Assembly: GCA_028279515.1 (NCBI GenBank)
Contig: JANQNQ010000011.1
Location: forward strand, 186,001-250,000
Direction of reading: 5' to 3'
Length of the DNA: 64,000 nt
Source: Flavobacteriaceae bacterium
Lineage (GTDB): Bacteria > Bacteroidota > Bacteroidia > Flavobacteriales > Flavobacteriaceae
Part shown: positions 25,668 through 35,000 of the stretch, piece after piece
How the letters are laid out: each line of letters begins with the position of its first letter
Numbering within the stretch: the first letter of the stretch is position 1
The notes under the pieces: model-generated
Told to the model about the DNA's origin: nothing
The model's database searches: none
Seen by the model: the letters and a program-made list of their open reading frames with translations, nothing else
Program-made: the position numbers and the translations under genes

Positions 25668-28600
25668 ATGAAAAAAACTACACTTCTTATTTTTCTACTA
25701 TTCGGTGCTTTCGCCTTGGCACAACAAGGTTCAACAGCGCCATGGATGAACGATTTACAAAAGAGAGGGGTCACCAACCCTACCTTTGAAGAAATACAGG
25801 CTGCCTTTAATGCCTATTGGGAAACCCATGACAAAGATGCCAAAGGAAGTGGGTACAAACCCTTCAAACGTTGGGAACAACAATACAAACGTCGCGTAAA
25901 AGCCGATGGAACAATCCCTAACGGAAAAGATTTTTGGAATGCATGGGAAGCCAAGAAAAAATTCACGCAAAGTGCGCGAAGAGCCGATTTGAGTAATTGG
26001 CAACCGCTAGGGCCTTTCAATCATATTCAGGCCAATGCACAACCTGCTGGGCAAGGAAGACTAAATGCCGTAACGATCGATCCAAACAATAGCAATATCT
26101 GGTATGTTGGGTCACCCAATGGCGGACTCTGGAAATCAACAAATGCTGGAGGCAATTGGACACCAATGACCGACAATTTACCCAGATTGGGCGTATCGGC
26201 GATCGCTGTTGATTACAACGATTCAAACATTGTCTATATCGCTACAGGGGATGATGATGCAGACCAAACGCCTACCATCGGGGTGATGAAATCTACCGAT
26301 GGCGGAGCCACTTGGAGCACCACTGGATTAAACGTCAACACCATTGGGAACATGCGAAAAATGACTGAGCTCTTAATCGACCCTGCCAATTCTAACAAAC
26401 TGGTATGTTCTACAGACATAGGAGTGTTTATTTCTACAGATGCTGGTGCTAATTGGACTCAGACCCTGAACGATATTCACATTCGCGACTTACGTCTTAA
26501 ACCAGGCGATGGAAGTGTAGTATATGGTGTAAGTTCAACGGCATTTTATCGCTCTACTGATGGAGGCGCTTCCTTTACACAAGTTACCAGTGGTGTACCT
26601 ACAAACACCTTCAGAATGGTGATCGATGTCACACCTGCAAATGCCAATTATGTGTACATCTTTAGTTCAGACGCTACCGATAATCGAGAACACGGAATCT
26701 TTCGCTCTACAGATAGCGGACAAAGTTTTTCTACTCGAGAAATTGACAGTTATACCTTGATTGGAAACAACCAAGTGTGGTACAATATGGCCATGGGGGT
26801 TTCTGATACCAATGCTAACGAGTTGTATGTCGGGGTTATGGATGTTTGGAAATCTACCAATGGCGGACAACAATGGGACAAGCTAAATCGTTGGGATCAA
26901 TTGACCGAAGCCTATACACATGCCGATATTCACGGTATCAGAGTAGTGGGAGGAAAGGTGTATGTAGTCTCTGACGGTGGTATTTATTCAAGTACTGATG
27001 GCGGCGTGAACTTTTCGCCACATTATCAAGACCTTCAGATCGGTGAATTCTTTAACGTAGCTATTGCTGAAGGGGACCCTGATAACATATCGGGAGGTAC
27101 ACAAGACAATGGAGGTTTTGGGCTAGATGTAGTTGGCGATTGGAGAGGATACCATCCAGGTGATGGCGTCAATACTTTGATTACACCAACTGACCCCAAT
27201 ACATATTATGGATTTATCCAAAATGGAGGTACGCTCTATGTTTCCAACCAAGGAGATGGTTGGTTCACCCGTGTATTTAAACCGGGAGGTGCCGGTAACG
27301 GCGTTTGGGTAACGCCACTATCTGCTGATGGCAATGGCGATGTATTTGCCGCTTGGGATAACTTGTACAAATTAGACCGTGTTAACTACCAATGGCAATT
27401 GGTGGGGTCGCTTGGCGGGTATACCGACATCATGGAGATCGCTCCGTCAGATCCCAATCGCATTGTTTCTTCGGGCCATCAAAACTTGAGAATAAGCTAC
27501 GACGGCGGGCAAACCCTAGGCTTTAATAATAATGTGGTCGGAAACTCCATTGCTGGTATCGCCATTCACCCTTCTAATCCTGACATCATGTGGATCACCA
27601 CCGATGGGGATTATCAAAACAAGGGAATTTTTAAAACCACCGACGGGGGACAAACGTGGATCGATATCACCGGAAACTTTCCAGTCGCAACCGAATATCC
27701 TGAAGAGATCGTATATCAAAGCAATCATTCCCAAAACCCAATCTACGTATCAACTGATTTAGGCGTATATCGCCTGGATGATAGCAGCCCGGACTGGGAA
27801 CCGTTTATGGTCGGATTGCCTAACACAAAAATTGAAGATTTAGAAATAGACATTGAAGATGGTACGTTAACCGCCGGAACCTACGGGCGTGGTATCTGGA
27901 GAACCTATATTCCAATTGAAACCTTGGATGATGACATACGTTTACTTTCAGTCGGCAGTCCGTCAGCTGGAGGTTCTTCAACATGCGGCGCTTTTCAGCC
28001 ACAGATAGAAGTTCGAAACAACGGAAGCAATCCAATTACTTCAATAGACATTTCTTTTGATGTCGATGGCGGAACGACCGAAAACTTTACTTGGACAGGA
28101 AATCTGTTGACTTTTGAACAAGCCACTATCGATTTACCAGAGTTGTCATTACCTAGCGGAAGCCATACGTTAAACGTGACCGTTACGATTCCTAATGATG
28201 GTAACCTTTCTAATAACAGTCGTTCGCAAGGCTTTAGTATTGCTGCGGAAGGAATACTCAACAGTGTCAATACGTTCGAGTCTTCATCAGACGAACTCAC
28301 CATTGTGAACGGAGTTTGGCAGCGAGGTGTTCCCACCGGAGGTGTATTGAATACAGCCGCCAGCGGTACACAAGTATACGGCACCAATTTATCAGGAGAC
28401 TATCCAACTAGCGTTAATGCCTATTTGGTTACGAATTGTTATGATTTCACAACAATTCAGAATCCAGTGCTTAAGTTCCAAATGGCCTATAATCTAGAAC
28501 AAGATTGGGATTGGGCCAACGTTGAATACTCCTTGAACGGAGGTCAAAACTGGTACACCTTAGGGACTGTGAACAGTCAGCCAAATTGGTACAACAGCAG

Positions 28601-29615
28601 TCAAGACGGAAACGGATATGGCTGTCCAGGCTGCCCCGGTGCTCAGTGGCTGGGAACTAACGCCACGTTGACCGAGTATGCCTATGACTTTGTGGCCAAC
28701 GCCATGCTAGGAGAGACCGATCTTACACAAGCAGATAACATTGTTTTCCGCTTAGGATTACGCTCAGACAATGTAATTACCGAGGAAGGAATCATAGTGG
28801 ATGATTTGGTTGTTGAAGGAACTCAAAATGTTGCCACTGTGAGCCCAAAGGTATTCTTGCAAGGATCAGTTTTGGATCCGAATGTGGGAGAAGAATCTTG
28901 GATGCGTGATGATCTGCGCGTTGCTGGAAGCCTTCCGACGATTTCGCCTTACGCTGAAAATAGAGTGATTGCTTCTTCATCTGTTTTTGCCGCCACTGGT
29001 GCAGATGCCATTGTTGATTGGGTCTTGGTCGAGTTACGAAATGTTTCCGACAATACGCAAGTGCTGGCAAGTCGTTCAGCATTTGTACAACGAGATGGAG
29101 ACGTCGTAGATATCGACGGAGTTTCTACTTTACAATTCGGCCTTCCGTCAGGAAATTATTATATCGCTATCAAACACCGAAATCACCTTGGTATTATGAC
29201 AGCCGCTACCGTGAGTTTGGGCAACACAACTACAGTTGTTGATTTTACAGATGCCAACAATGTGATCACTTACGGAAGTCATGCGCAAACGACCTATGGT
29301 ATGCCAACCAACGTTCTAGGAATGTGGGCAGGAGACGCCAATGGCGACGGACAAATCATATTCTTAAACACAGGTGCCGAATCTGTAAACATAAAACAGA
29401 CAGTACTAGACGTGTCGGGGAGCGAGAGTCCTTTTGGACCATCGGTATTCTACAAACCCAACGGATATTACAATGTGGACCTAAACATGGATGAAGAGGT
29501 AATTTTCTTAAACGCAGGAAACGAATTGCTGATGATCAAAGACAATGTATTAGCGCATCCGTCAAATCAGATATTTAATTCGGTATTCTTTACCATTACT
29601 GAGCAATTACCGTAA
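25668..29615 (+). CDS. secreted Asp-box (BNR/sortilin-like) propeller protein with C-terminal hemagglutinin-like module
   Basis: The start at ATG 25668 gives signal peptide MKKTTLLIFLLFGAFALAQ; an open frame continues 19 codons upstream through an intergenic repeat. The product has 1,315 aa. After an N-terminal helical segment ('KPFKRWEQQYKRRVKADG'), a beta-propeller of about residues 110-750 carries many Asp-box motifs ('STDGGATWS', 'STDAGANWT', 'TTDGGQTWI'). CARDB/Ig-like and jelly-roll regions follow to about 1050. The last ~257 residues ('KVFLQGSVLDPN', 'MRDDLRVAG', 'GDANGDGQIIFLNTG', ending 'FNSVFFTITEQLP') match the C-terminus of the protein at 32095. This is not the standard T9SS domain. 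It is probably an extracellular binding or hydrolytic protein. Confidence 0.82.
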   Translation: MKKTTLLIFLLFGAFALAQQGSTAPWMNDLQKRGVTNPTFEEIQAAFNAYWETHDKDAKGSGYKPFKRWEQQYKRRVKADGTIPNGKDFWNAWEAKKKFTQSARRADLSNWQPLGPFNHIQANAQPAGQGRLNAVTIDPNNSNIWYVGSPNGGLWKSTNAGGNWTPMTDNLPRLGVSAIAVDYNDSNIVYIATGDDDADQTPTIGVMKSTDGGATWSTTGLNVNTIGNMRKMTELLIDPANSNKLVCSTDIGVFISTDAGANWTQTLNDIHIRDLRLKPGDGSVVYGVSSTAFYRSTDGGASFTQVTSGVPTNTFRMVIDVTPANANYVYIFSSDATDNREHGIFRSTDSGQSFSTREIDSYTLIGNNQVWYNMAMGVSDTNANELYVGVMDVWKSTNGGQQWDKLNRWDQLTEAYTHADIHGIRVVGGKVYVVSDGGIYSSTDGGVNFSPHYQDLQIGEFFNVAIAEGDPDNISGGTQDNGGFGLDVVGDWRGYHPGDGVNTLITPTDPNTYYGFIQNGGTLYVSNQGDGWFTRVFKPGGAGNGVWVTPLSADGNGDVFAAWDNLYKLDRVNYQWQLVGSLGGYTDIMEIAPSDPNRIVSSGHQNLRISYDGGQTLGFNNNVVGNSIAGIAIHPSNPDIMWITTDGDYQNKGIFKTTDGGQTWIDITGNFPVATEYPEEIVYQSNHSQNPIYVSTDLGVYRLDDSSPDWEPFMVGLPNTKIEDLEIDIEDGTLTAGTYGRGIWRTYIPIETLDDDIRLLSVGSPSAGGSSTCGAFQPQIEVRNNGSNPITSIDISFDVDGGTTENFTWTGNLLTFEQATIDLPELSLPSGSHTLNVTVTIPNDGNLSNNSRSQGFSIAAEGILNSVNTFESSSDELTIVNGVWQRGVPTGGVLNTAASGTQVYGTNLSGDYPTSVNAYLVTNCYDFTTIQNPVLKFQMAYNLEQDWDWANVEYSLNGGQNWYTLGTVNSQPNWYNSSQDGNGYGCPGCPGAQWLGTNATLTEYAYDFVANAMLGETDLTQADNIVFRLGLRSDNVITEEGIIVDDLVVEGTQNVATVSPKVFLQGSVLDPNVGEESWMRDDLRVAGSLPTISPYAENRVIASSSVFAATGADAIVDWVLVELRNVSDNTQVLASRSAFVQRDGDVVDIDGVSTLQFGLPSGNYYIAIKHRNHLGIMTAATVSLGNTTTVVDFTDANNVITYGSHAQTTYGMPTNVLGMWAGDANGDGQIIFLNTGAESVNIKQTVLDVSGSESPFGPSVFYKPNGYYNVDLNMDEEVIFLNAGNELLMIKDNVLAHPSNQIFNSVFFTITEQLP

Positions 29616-29673
29616 TTAAAAACACACATATCTACACAACACTATCAAGAAGGGGAGATAGCTGTTGTTATAG

Positions 29674-29728
29674 CTCCCGCAGCCATCATCATAATAGAGG
29701 ATTCAACGGCTAGCGGGAGTTGCTTTTT
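29674..29728 (+). terminator. terminator hairpin of first cassette
   Basis: Stem CTCCCGC-AGCC / GGCT-a-GCGGGAG with a one-base bulge, then TTGCTTTTT. It is preceded by a small CTATC/GATAG hairpin (29642-29661). The same pair of hairpins follows the second cassette. Confidence 0.75.
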
Positions 29729-30100
29729 CAATGCCTAAATGAATTGATGATTGAATGTTTTAATTTAGTTCTTAGTTCTTAGTTCTTAGTTCTTAGTTCT
29801 TAGTTCTTAGTGTCATTCTCACGCCCTTTGTTCTTCGAAGCCTTACGGCCTTCGTAGCCAAGGCCACTTCGGCGTAGTAGGCTGGCGTAGAAGAAAAGCG
29901 GGAATCTTTTCATGCATCTTGGATGTTTTCTTGGCGCTTTCCTTCAATTCAACACCCAACACCCAACACCCAACATTTATCCACCGAAACTTCAGTGAAG
30001 GTGGACCCAACACCTAACACCAAGAATCTCCCATCTAATATCTCAATACTCAGTACTTAATACTTTGTACTAAAAACTAACAACCAACAACTAAAACCCG
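29729..30100. repeat. repeat-rich spacer with TTAGTTC tandem array
   Basis: No gene is supported. It contains six full TTAGTTC copies plus a partial one (29765-29811), a large imperfect palindrome of the 'GTCATTC...GCGGGAATC' kind (about 29812-29910), a CCACCGAAACTT/AGTGAAGGTGG hairpin (about 29978-30004), and low-complexity words. The last of these include CTTAATACTTTGTACT (30056-30071), which recurs inverted at 31946-31961. Confidence 0.6.
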
Positions 30101-30150
30101 CAAATATTTGATTTACAAATATTTGTGTTTTTTGTATATCATTTTGTATA
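30101..30150 (+). promoter_or_regulatory. paired palindromes and direct repeats upstream of second tail-fibre-like gene
   Basis: CAAATATTTG, a perfect 10-bp palindrome, occurs at 30101-30110 and again at 30116-30125. It is followed by TTTTTGTATA (30129-30138) and ATTTTGTATA (30141-30150), spaced by TC, as upstream of the paralogue at 22067. The leader also shares 'TTCGCCTCGAATCCAAAT' with the paralogue (one or two differences). Confidence 0.5.
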
Positions 30151-30212
30151 GGCCCTTTTCTTCTTAAAAACACCTATGAGCTATACTTTCGCCTCGAATC
30201 CAAATGAATACC

Positions 30213-31856
30213 ATGAACAAAACATTCCTCTTCCTCATGGCACTACTTTGCTATGGGATGTGTTTTTCACAATCATTCAACTATCAAGCGGTAGTACGAA
30301 ATGCTTCAGGCGATGTAGTGCCCAACCAATCTGTTGGCGTACAACTAAGATTACTTCAAGGAAGTGCTACAGGCACAAACGTATATACAGAAATACATTC
30401 GGCAACTACAAACACTTACGGTGTATTGTCGTTGGCAGTGGGAGCTGGGACGACAACCGATGATTTTTCTGCCATCGATTGGAGCACACAAGATTATTGG
30501 TTAGAGACAGCTGTAGACATTTCGGGAGGCACAACTTATACCGTAATTGGAAGTTCTCAATTGTTAAGTGTCCCATCTTCAAATTACGCGACGACCAGTG
30601 GAGACAAGGCGTTTTCTACAACGGTCAACGTCACCAGCAACGCTCCTGGCAATATAGCTACAGACGATTTTGTGTTTGGAAGCACGCAACTTGATAACGA
30701 TCCTACTACAATCGATGACAATAATAAGATGTTCTTTGATAAGAGCAAAGGAGCTTTTAGAGTAGGCAGCCTGATCGATATTGACCCAGAAGGAGATTCA
30801 GAGGACAATGAACCTGGGGATGAATGGAACGATACCAATGTAGGTATAGGTTCTATAGCTATGGGGGAAGGATCTATTGCAGCTGGCAAGAGATCAGTGG
30901 CTATGGGTGAATCTAACAACATTGATGCAACCTCTCCTGGTTCAATGACCTTTGGAAATGGGAACAACATTGTTAACAGTAATGGTTCATATGCTCTTGG
31001 AGACAGAAATGATATTACTCATGGAATTGCAATGGCAATAGGGTATTCAAACACAGCATCTGCCTTTGCTTCGATTGCTATAGGATCTGTTACGCACGCA
31101 GGTAGCTACGGAGAAACCAGTATGGGTTTGAATAATACTCGGGTTGATGGTAACAAGGAATCTTATATAGCAACCGACCGTCTCTTTGTGATCGGTAACG
31201 GTATATCGGTGATACAACCAAGAGATGCCTTAGTCATGCTTAAAAATGGAAACACCACCTTAAACGGACAATTGACCATCGATGCCGATAACACAGGGGC
31301 AGGAGCTTCATATACACTGCCTGCGCAAGACGGAAGCGTTAATCAAGTAATGCAGACCGATGGAGCAGGAAATGTTTCTTGGGTAAATACACCAAATGAT
31401 GCCGATGCTGACCCAACCAATGAAATTGAACTACCAGTAGGAGGAAGCAACGGACAAGTACTACAAACGGACGGTTCAGGAAATTATAGCTGGACGAACA
31501 ACACCGAAGCTCCTGGTGCCTATACAGCAGCTATACTTAATGCCGCGGCTGGCTGGGAATATTACAATGCGGCCTTTAGTGTTACAAACTTTCAGGACCC
31601 TAGATATAGAGTCGTAAACAATGTGATATATCTGGAGGGTCTCGTTCGTAAGAACGCAGCAGTGAGCAATTCTGATACGATAATGACACTACCCGAAGGA
31701 TACCGCCCACAAAAGACCCGTATTTTTTCCGTAGAAACAGAAAACGGATCCATGCGTGTAGATGTAAACCCCAACGGAACCGTATTAATTGCCACAGGAT
31801 TCAACATCAACCAAAACTGGGTATCCTTTGACGGAATCACATTTAGTGTGGACTAG
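30213..31856 (+). CDS. secreted tail-fibre-like protein, short paralogue of the gene at 22067
   Basis: I use ATG 30213, which aligns with the paralogue start and gives MNKTFLFLMALLCYGMCFSQ; ATG 30204 is three codons earlier. At 547 aa it has the same N-terminal domain ('SFNYQAVVRNASGD'), one YadA-head-like region ('SIAMGEGSIAAGKRSVAMGES'), the 'DRLFVIGNG' and 'DALVMLKNGNTTLNG' segment, a single 38-residue linker unit and the phage-like tip ('LPEGYRPQKTRIFSV', 'NWVSFDGITFSVD'). It is therefore a condensed version with one head instead of two and one linker unit instead of four. There is no sorting domain. Probably a surface fibre. Confidence 0.8.
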   Translation: MNKTFLFLMALLCYGMCFSQSFNYQAVVRNASGDVVPNQSVGVQLRLLQGSATGTNVYTEIHSATTNTYGVLSLAVGAGTTTDDFSAIDWSTQDYWLETAVDISGGTTYTVIGSSQLLSVPSSNYATTSGDKAFSTTVNVTSNAPGNIATDDFVFGSTQLDNDPTTIDDNNKMFFDKSKGAFRVGSLIDIDPEGDSEDNEPGDEWNDTNVGIGSIAMGEGSIAAGKRSVAMGESNNIDATSPGSMTFGNGNNIVNSNGSYALGDRNDITHGIAMAIGYSNTASAFASIAIGSVTHAGSYGETSMGLNNTRVDGNKESYIATDRLFVIGNGISVIQPRDALVMLKNGNTTLNGQLTIDADNTGAGASYTLPAQDGSVNQVMQTDGAGNVSWVNTPNDADADPTNEIELPVGGSNGQVLQTDGSGNYSWTNNTEAPGAYTAAILNAAAGWEYYNAAFSVTNFQDPRYRVVNNVIYLEGLVRKNAAVSNSDTIMTLPEGYRPQKTRIFSVETENGSMRVDVNPNGTVLIATGFNINQNWVSFDGITFSVD

Positions 31857-32094
31857 GTTTTAGATGTGAGTATTGAGATGTTAGATATGAGATATGAGTA
31901 TTGTCTGCACAATCCGAAGCTCAATGAGCGTAGGGTTGAGATATGAGTACAAAGTATTAAGATTAAAGGACTAAAGACCAAAAATTAATAACTAATAACC
32001 AAGAACTAAGAACTAAGAAAAACATTAGTGAACCTGCCCGAATGGTACGGGCGGGTTTGTGGCTACTAAACAAATAAACACCCTTTAATATACT
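31857..32094. repeat. low-complexity intergenic words, embedded hairpins and REP-like palindrome
   Basis: Words of the GATATGAGTATTGAGAT type surround a hairpin (about 31910-31938; CAATCC/GGGTTG outer, GCTC/GAGC inner). AGTACAAAGTATTAAG (31946-31961) is the exact inverse of 30056-30071, and AAGAACT repeats (32001-32017) are the inverse of the TTAGTTC array. CCTGCCCG / CGGGCGGG (32033-32055) is the counterpart of the palindrome at 25543. Confidence 0.6.
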
Positions 32095-35000
32095 ATGAAA
32101 AGAACACTACTTTATGCAATGATGATACTCTTCTCGTGCGTTGTCGTACAAGCCCAATGTGGGCCGGGAGAAGACACCGAAGCCCCTGTTTTTGGCAATG
32201 CCGGAGACGGAACCATGAGCAATCCGTTTAAAAACCTACTAGCATCTACGGTAGGAGGAGTGCCTAGCGGAACGTATTATTTCAATTTTAACGGAAGCAC
32301 TTTCCAAGGCGTACTAGACAACGATACCGATGGAGGGGGCTGGTTGATGGTACTTAATTACGTGCACTTAGCAGGAGACAATACAGACCTTACCATTCGT
32401 AACACGGACCTTCCGTTGTTGGGATCTTCTACGTTGGGAGACAATGAAGCAGGAACCGCGAATTGGGGGCACATGGGCAATGCGCTCGCTGCCGCTATCG
32501 ACTTTGAAGAAGTACGCTTTTATGGTGTAACCACAGGACATAGTCGTGTCATTGATTTTAAAACATCTTTCTCCAATGTATTGAACTACCTTAAGACAGG
32601 TTTGGGTTCTTTTGGAGGAATTGCCGTACCTAGTAATTTTACAACCTTACCTGGTCATACGGCCAATATACCAGGTGTGGCTTTTAACACCTTTGCAAGT
32701 CAAGGAGACCAAGCATTGACAGAATTTCCATTTTGGCGAGGCGGACAATTTCACTGGGGAATACGTGGTTTAGGAAACCGTTGGGAAGTAGACGACTTTG
32801 CAGTCAATACACAAAGTACCATTCACCGTGTATGGGTACGTGGCGACCTTTCACCCGCAGCAACAACCTCACTCGACGTAACACTTGATAATACAGGAAA
32901 CATCACAGTAAACCCAGCAGATTTTGGACTTACTGCAACCGATAATTGCAGTACACCAAACCTAAGTTTAAGTCAAACTGATTTTGATTGTACTCACATA
33001 GGCAATAATGCAGTACAACTCACTGCCACTGACGATGAAGGAAACAGCTCAGTACTCAATGCAACCATTGTCGTTTCTGATTCGGCACCGGTCATCAATG
33101 TACCACCTCCCTCTCCTTTTATTGAAATAGCATTGGATAGTAACGGCGAAGCAACCGTAGATTTAACGGCACTAAATACGACTGTAACTGATGATTGCGG
33201 AATTATGAGCACAACCATTAGCCAGACAGACTTCACTTGCGCTGACGTAGGGTTTAGACCAATTACAATTACCGCTACAGATGTGAATGGTAATACAACT
33301 CAAAATGCTGTGTTTGTCAATGTTGTAGATAATGAACCGCCAGTAATACAGTGTGTGGCTCCCTTTTCTGTCGAGTTGGACGCCACCGGAAGTGTCAGCA
33401 TTTTGCCAGATGATATATTAGACAGTGCCACAGACAATTGCGGAATTTCTGGGCTGTCCTTAGATAAAAGCACCTTTACCTGTGCCGATATCGGGGATAA
33501 TTTGGTGACGCTCACGGTAACGGATCGTGGAGGTAATGACGTTACGTGTACCACAACGATTACAGTTACCATTCCCTCATGCCCGGGTAATTTAACATTA
33601 GAGGCGGAAACAAATGCCTGCGGTGTAACCTACAATTATCCATGTGCCAGCAATATCACTGCAGGGCCACCTAGTGGAACCTTCCTCAACGTTGGAAGCA
33701 CTACAACCTTTACCTATGATACCTTGGACAATACAGGAGCTACGGTTGCTTGTAGTTACGATGTGACCGTAGTTGACACACAAGGTCCGATATTCAATAC
33801 GCAAGACATAACGCTTGATTTGGCAGTTGATGCCACCACTTCCATAATGGCCATTGATCTTTTGGGTCCAGACCCATTGGCCTCTGATTATACCATCGAT
33901 CAGACAGGAACATTAGATCGAATAGATATTTCTAGCACAGGAACTAGTATCACTTTAGAAGATGATCAGGTTTCAACTGCATTGCCCATAGGTTTCGAAT
34001 TTGGCTTTTACGGGAATATATATAGTGACTTCTATATTTCATCAAATGGTTTTATCACGTTTACAGCAAATGGTGATGATGGTTGCTGTGATGGGCAGTT
34101 TCTTCCAAATAGTAGCTCACCCAATAACCTGATTGCTTTTGATTGGGATGACCTGAGTCCAGAAGACGGAGGAACCATTCGTTTTGAAACGATCGGCACA
34201 GCTCCTAATCGTATTTTGATCGTGGACTTTGACAATGTGGCCCACGCAGACGACTCTGAGTTAGGTAGTACCACGCAAGTGAAGCTTTTCGAAACGACCA
34301 ATCGAATTGAAATTCATGCGACAAGCATTGATGATTTAGGATATGATAAAACGCAAGGATTAGAAAACATAGACGGTACGGCCGCAATTGTTGTTCCCGG
34401 TCGCAATGCAGCACAATGGTCTGTGACCAACGATGTTGTCGCTTTTACACCAGTTCAAGGAATTTTGGACGGATGTGGTGTGGCTAGTTTAGTAGCCTCA
34501 CAGACCGATTTCAACTGTAACAATTTAGGAAGTCAGACGATTACTCTTACGGCTATTGATAATAACGGAAACATGGTTCAAAAAAATGCGACCGTCACTA
34601 TTGAAGACACCAACAGTTACTGCTCATTGATCAGAACCACGCCAAAAGTTTTCTTGCAAGGAGCGGCCTTAAATCCAAATATGGGTGCAGAAACCCTGAT
34701 GCGTGATGATTTAAGAGCCGCCGGACATCTACCTACGATCAGTCCGTATGACGTCATGGATGTGGCACCTTCAACCGTTTTTGATGTAACCGGACCTGAT
34801 GCCATTGTTGATTGGGTTTGGATTGAATTAAGAGACGCTTCAGATAACACCACAATTGTAAAGTCCCGCTCAGCACTGTTGCAACGTGACGGAGATGTGG
34901 TGGATCACCTTGATGGTGTTACTCCGATTAGTTTTGATCAAGTTGCTGGAGACTATTATATAGCCATTACACATAGGAATCACTTGAGTGTGATGACTGG

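Noticed and set aside
29765-29811. Possible CRISPR array (regular short repeats)
   Set aside because: Seven-base units in direct contact without spacers and no cas genes; it is a simple tandem repeat.
22067-31856. Prophage or tailocin remnant suggested by tail-fibre-like domains
   Set aside because: Both proteins have Sec signal peptides, and no capsid, sheath, baseplate, integrase or lysis genes are near.
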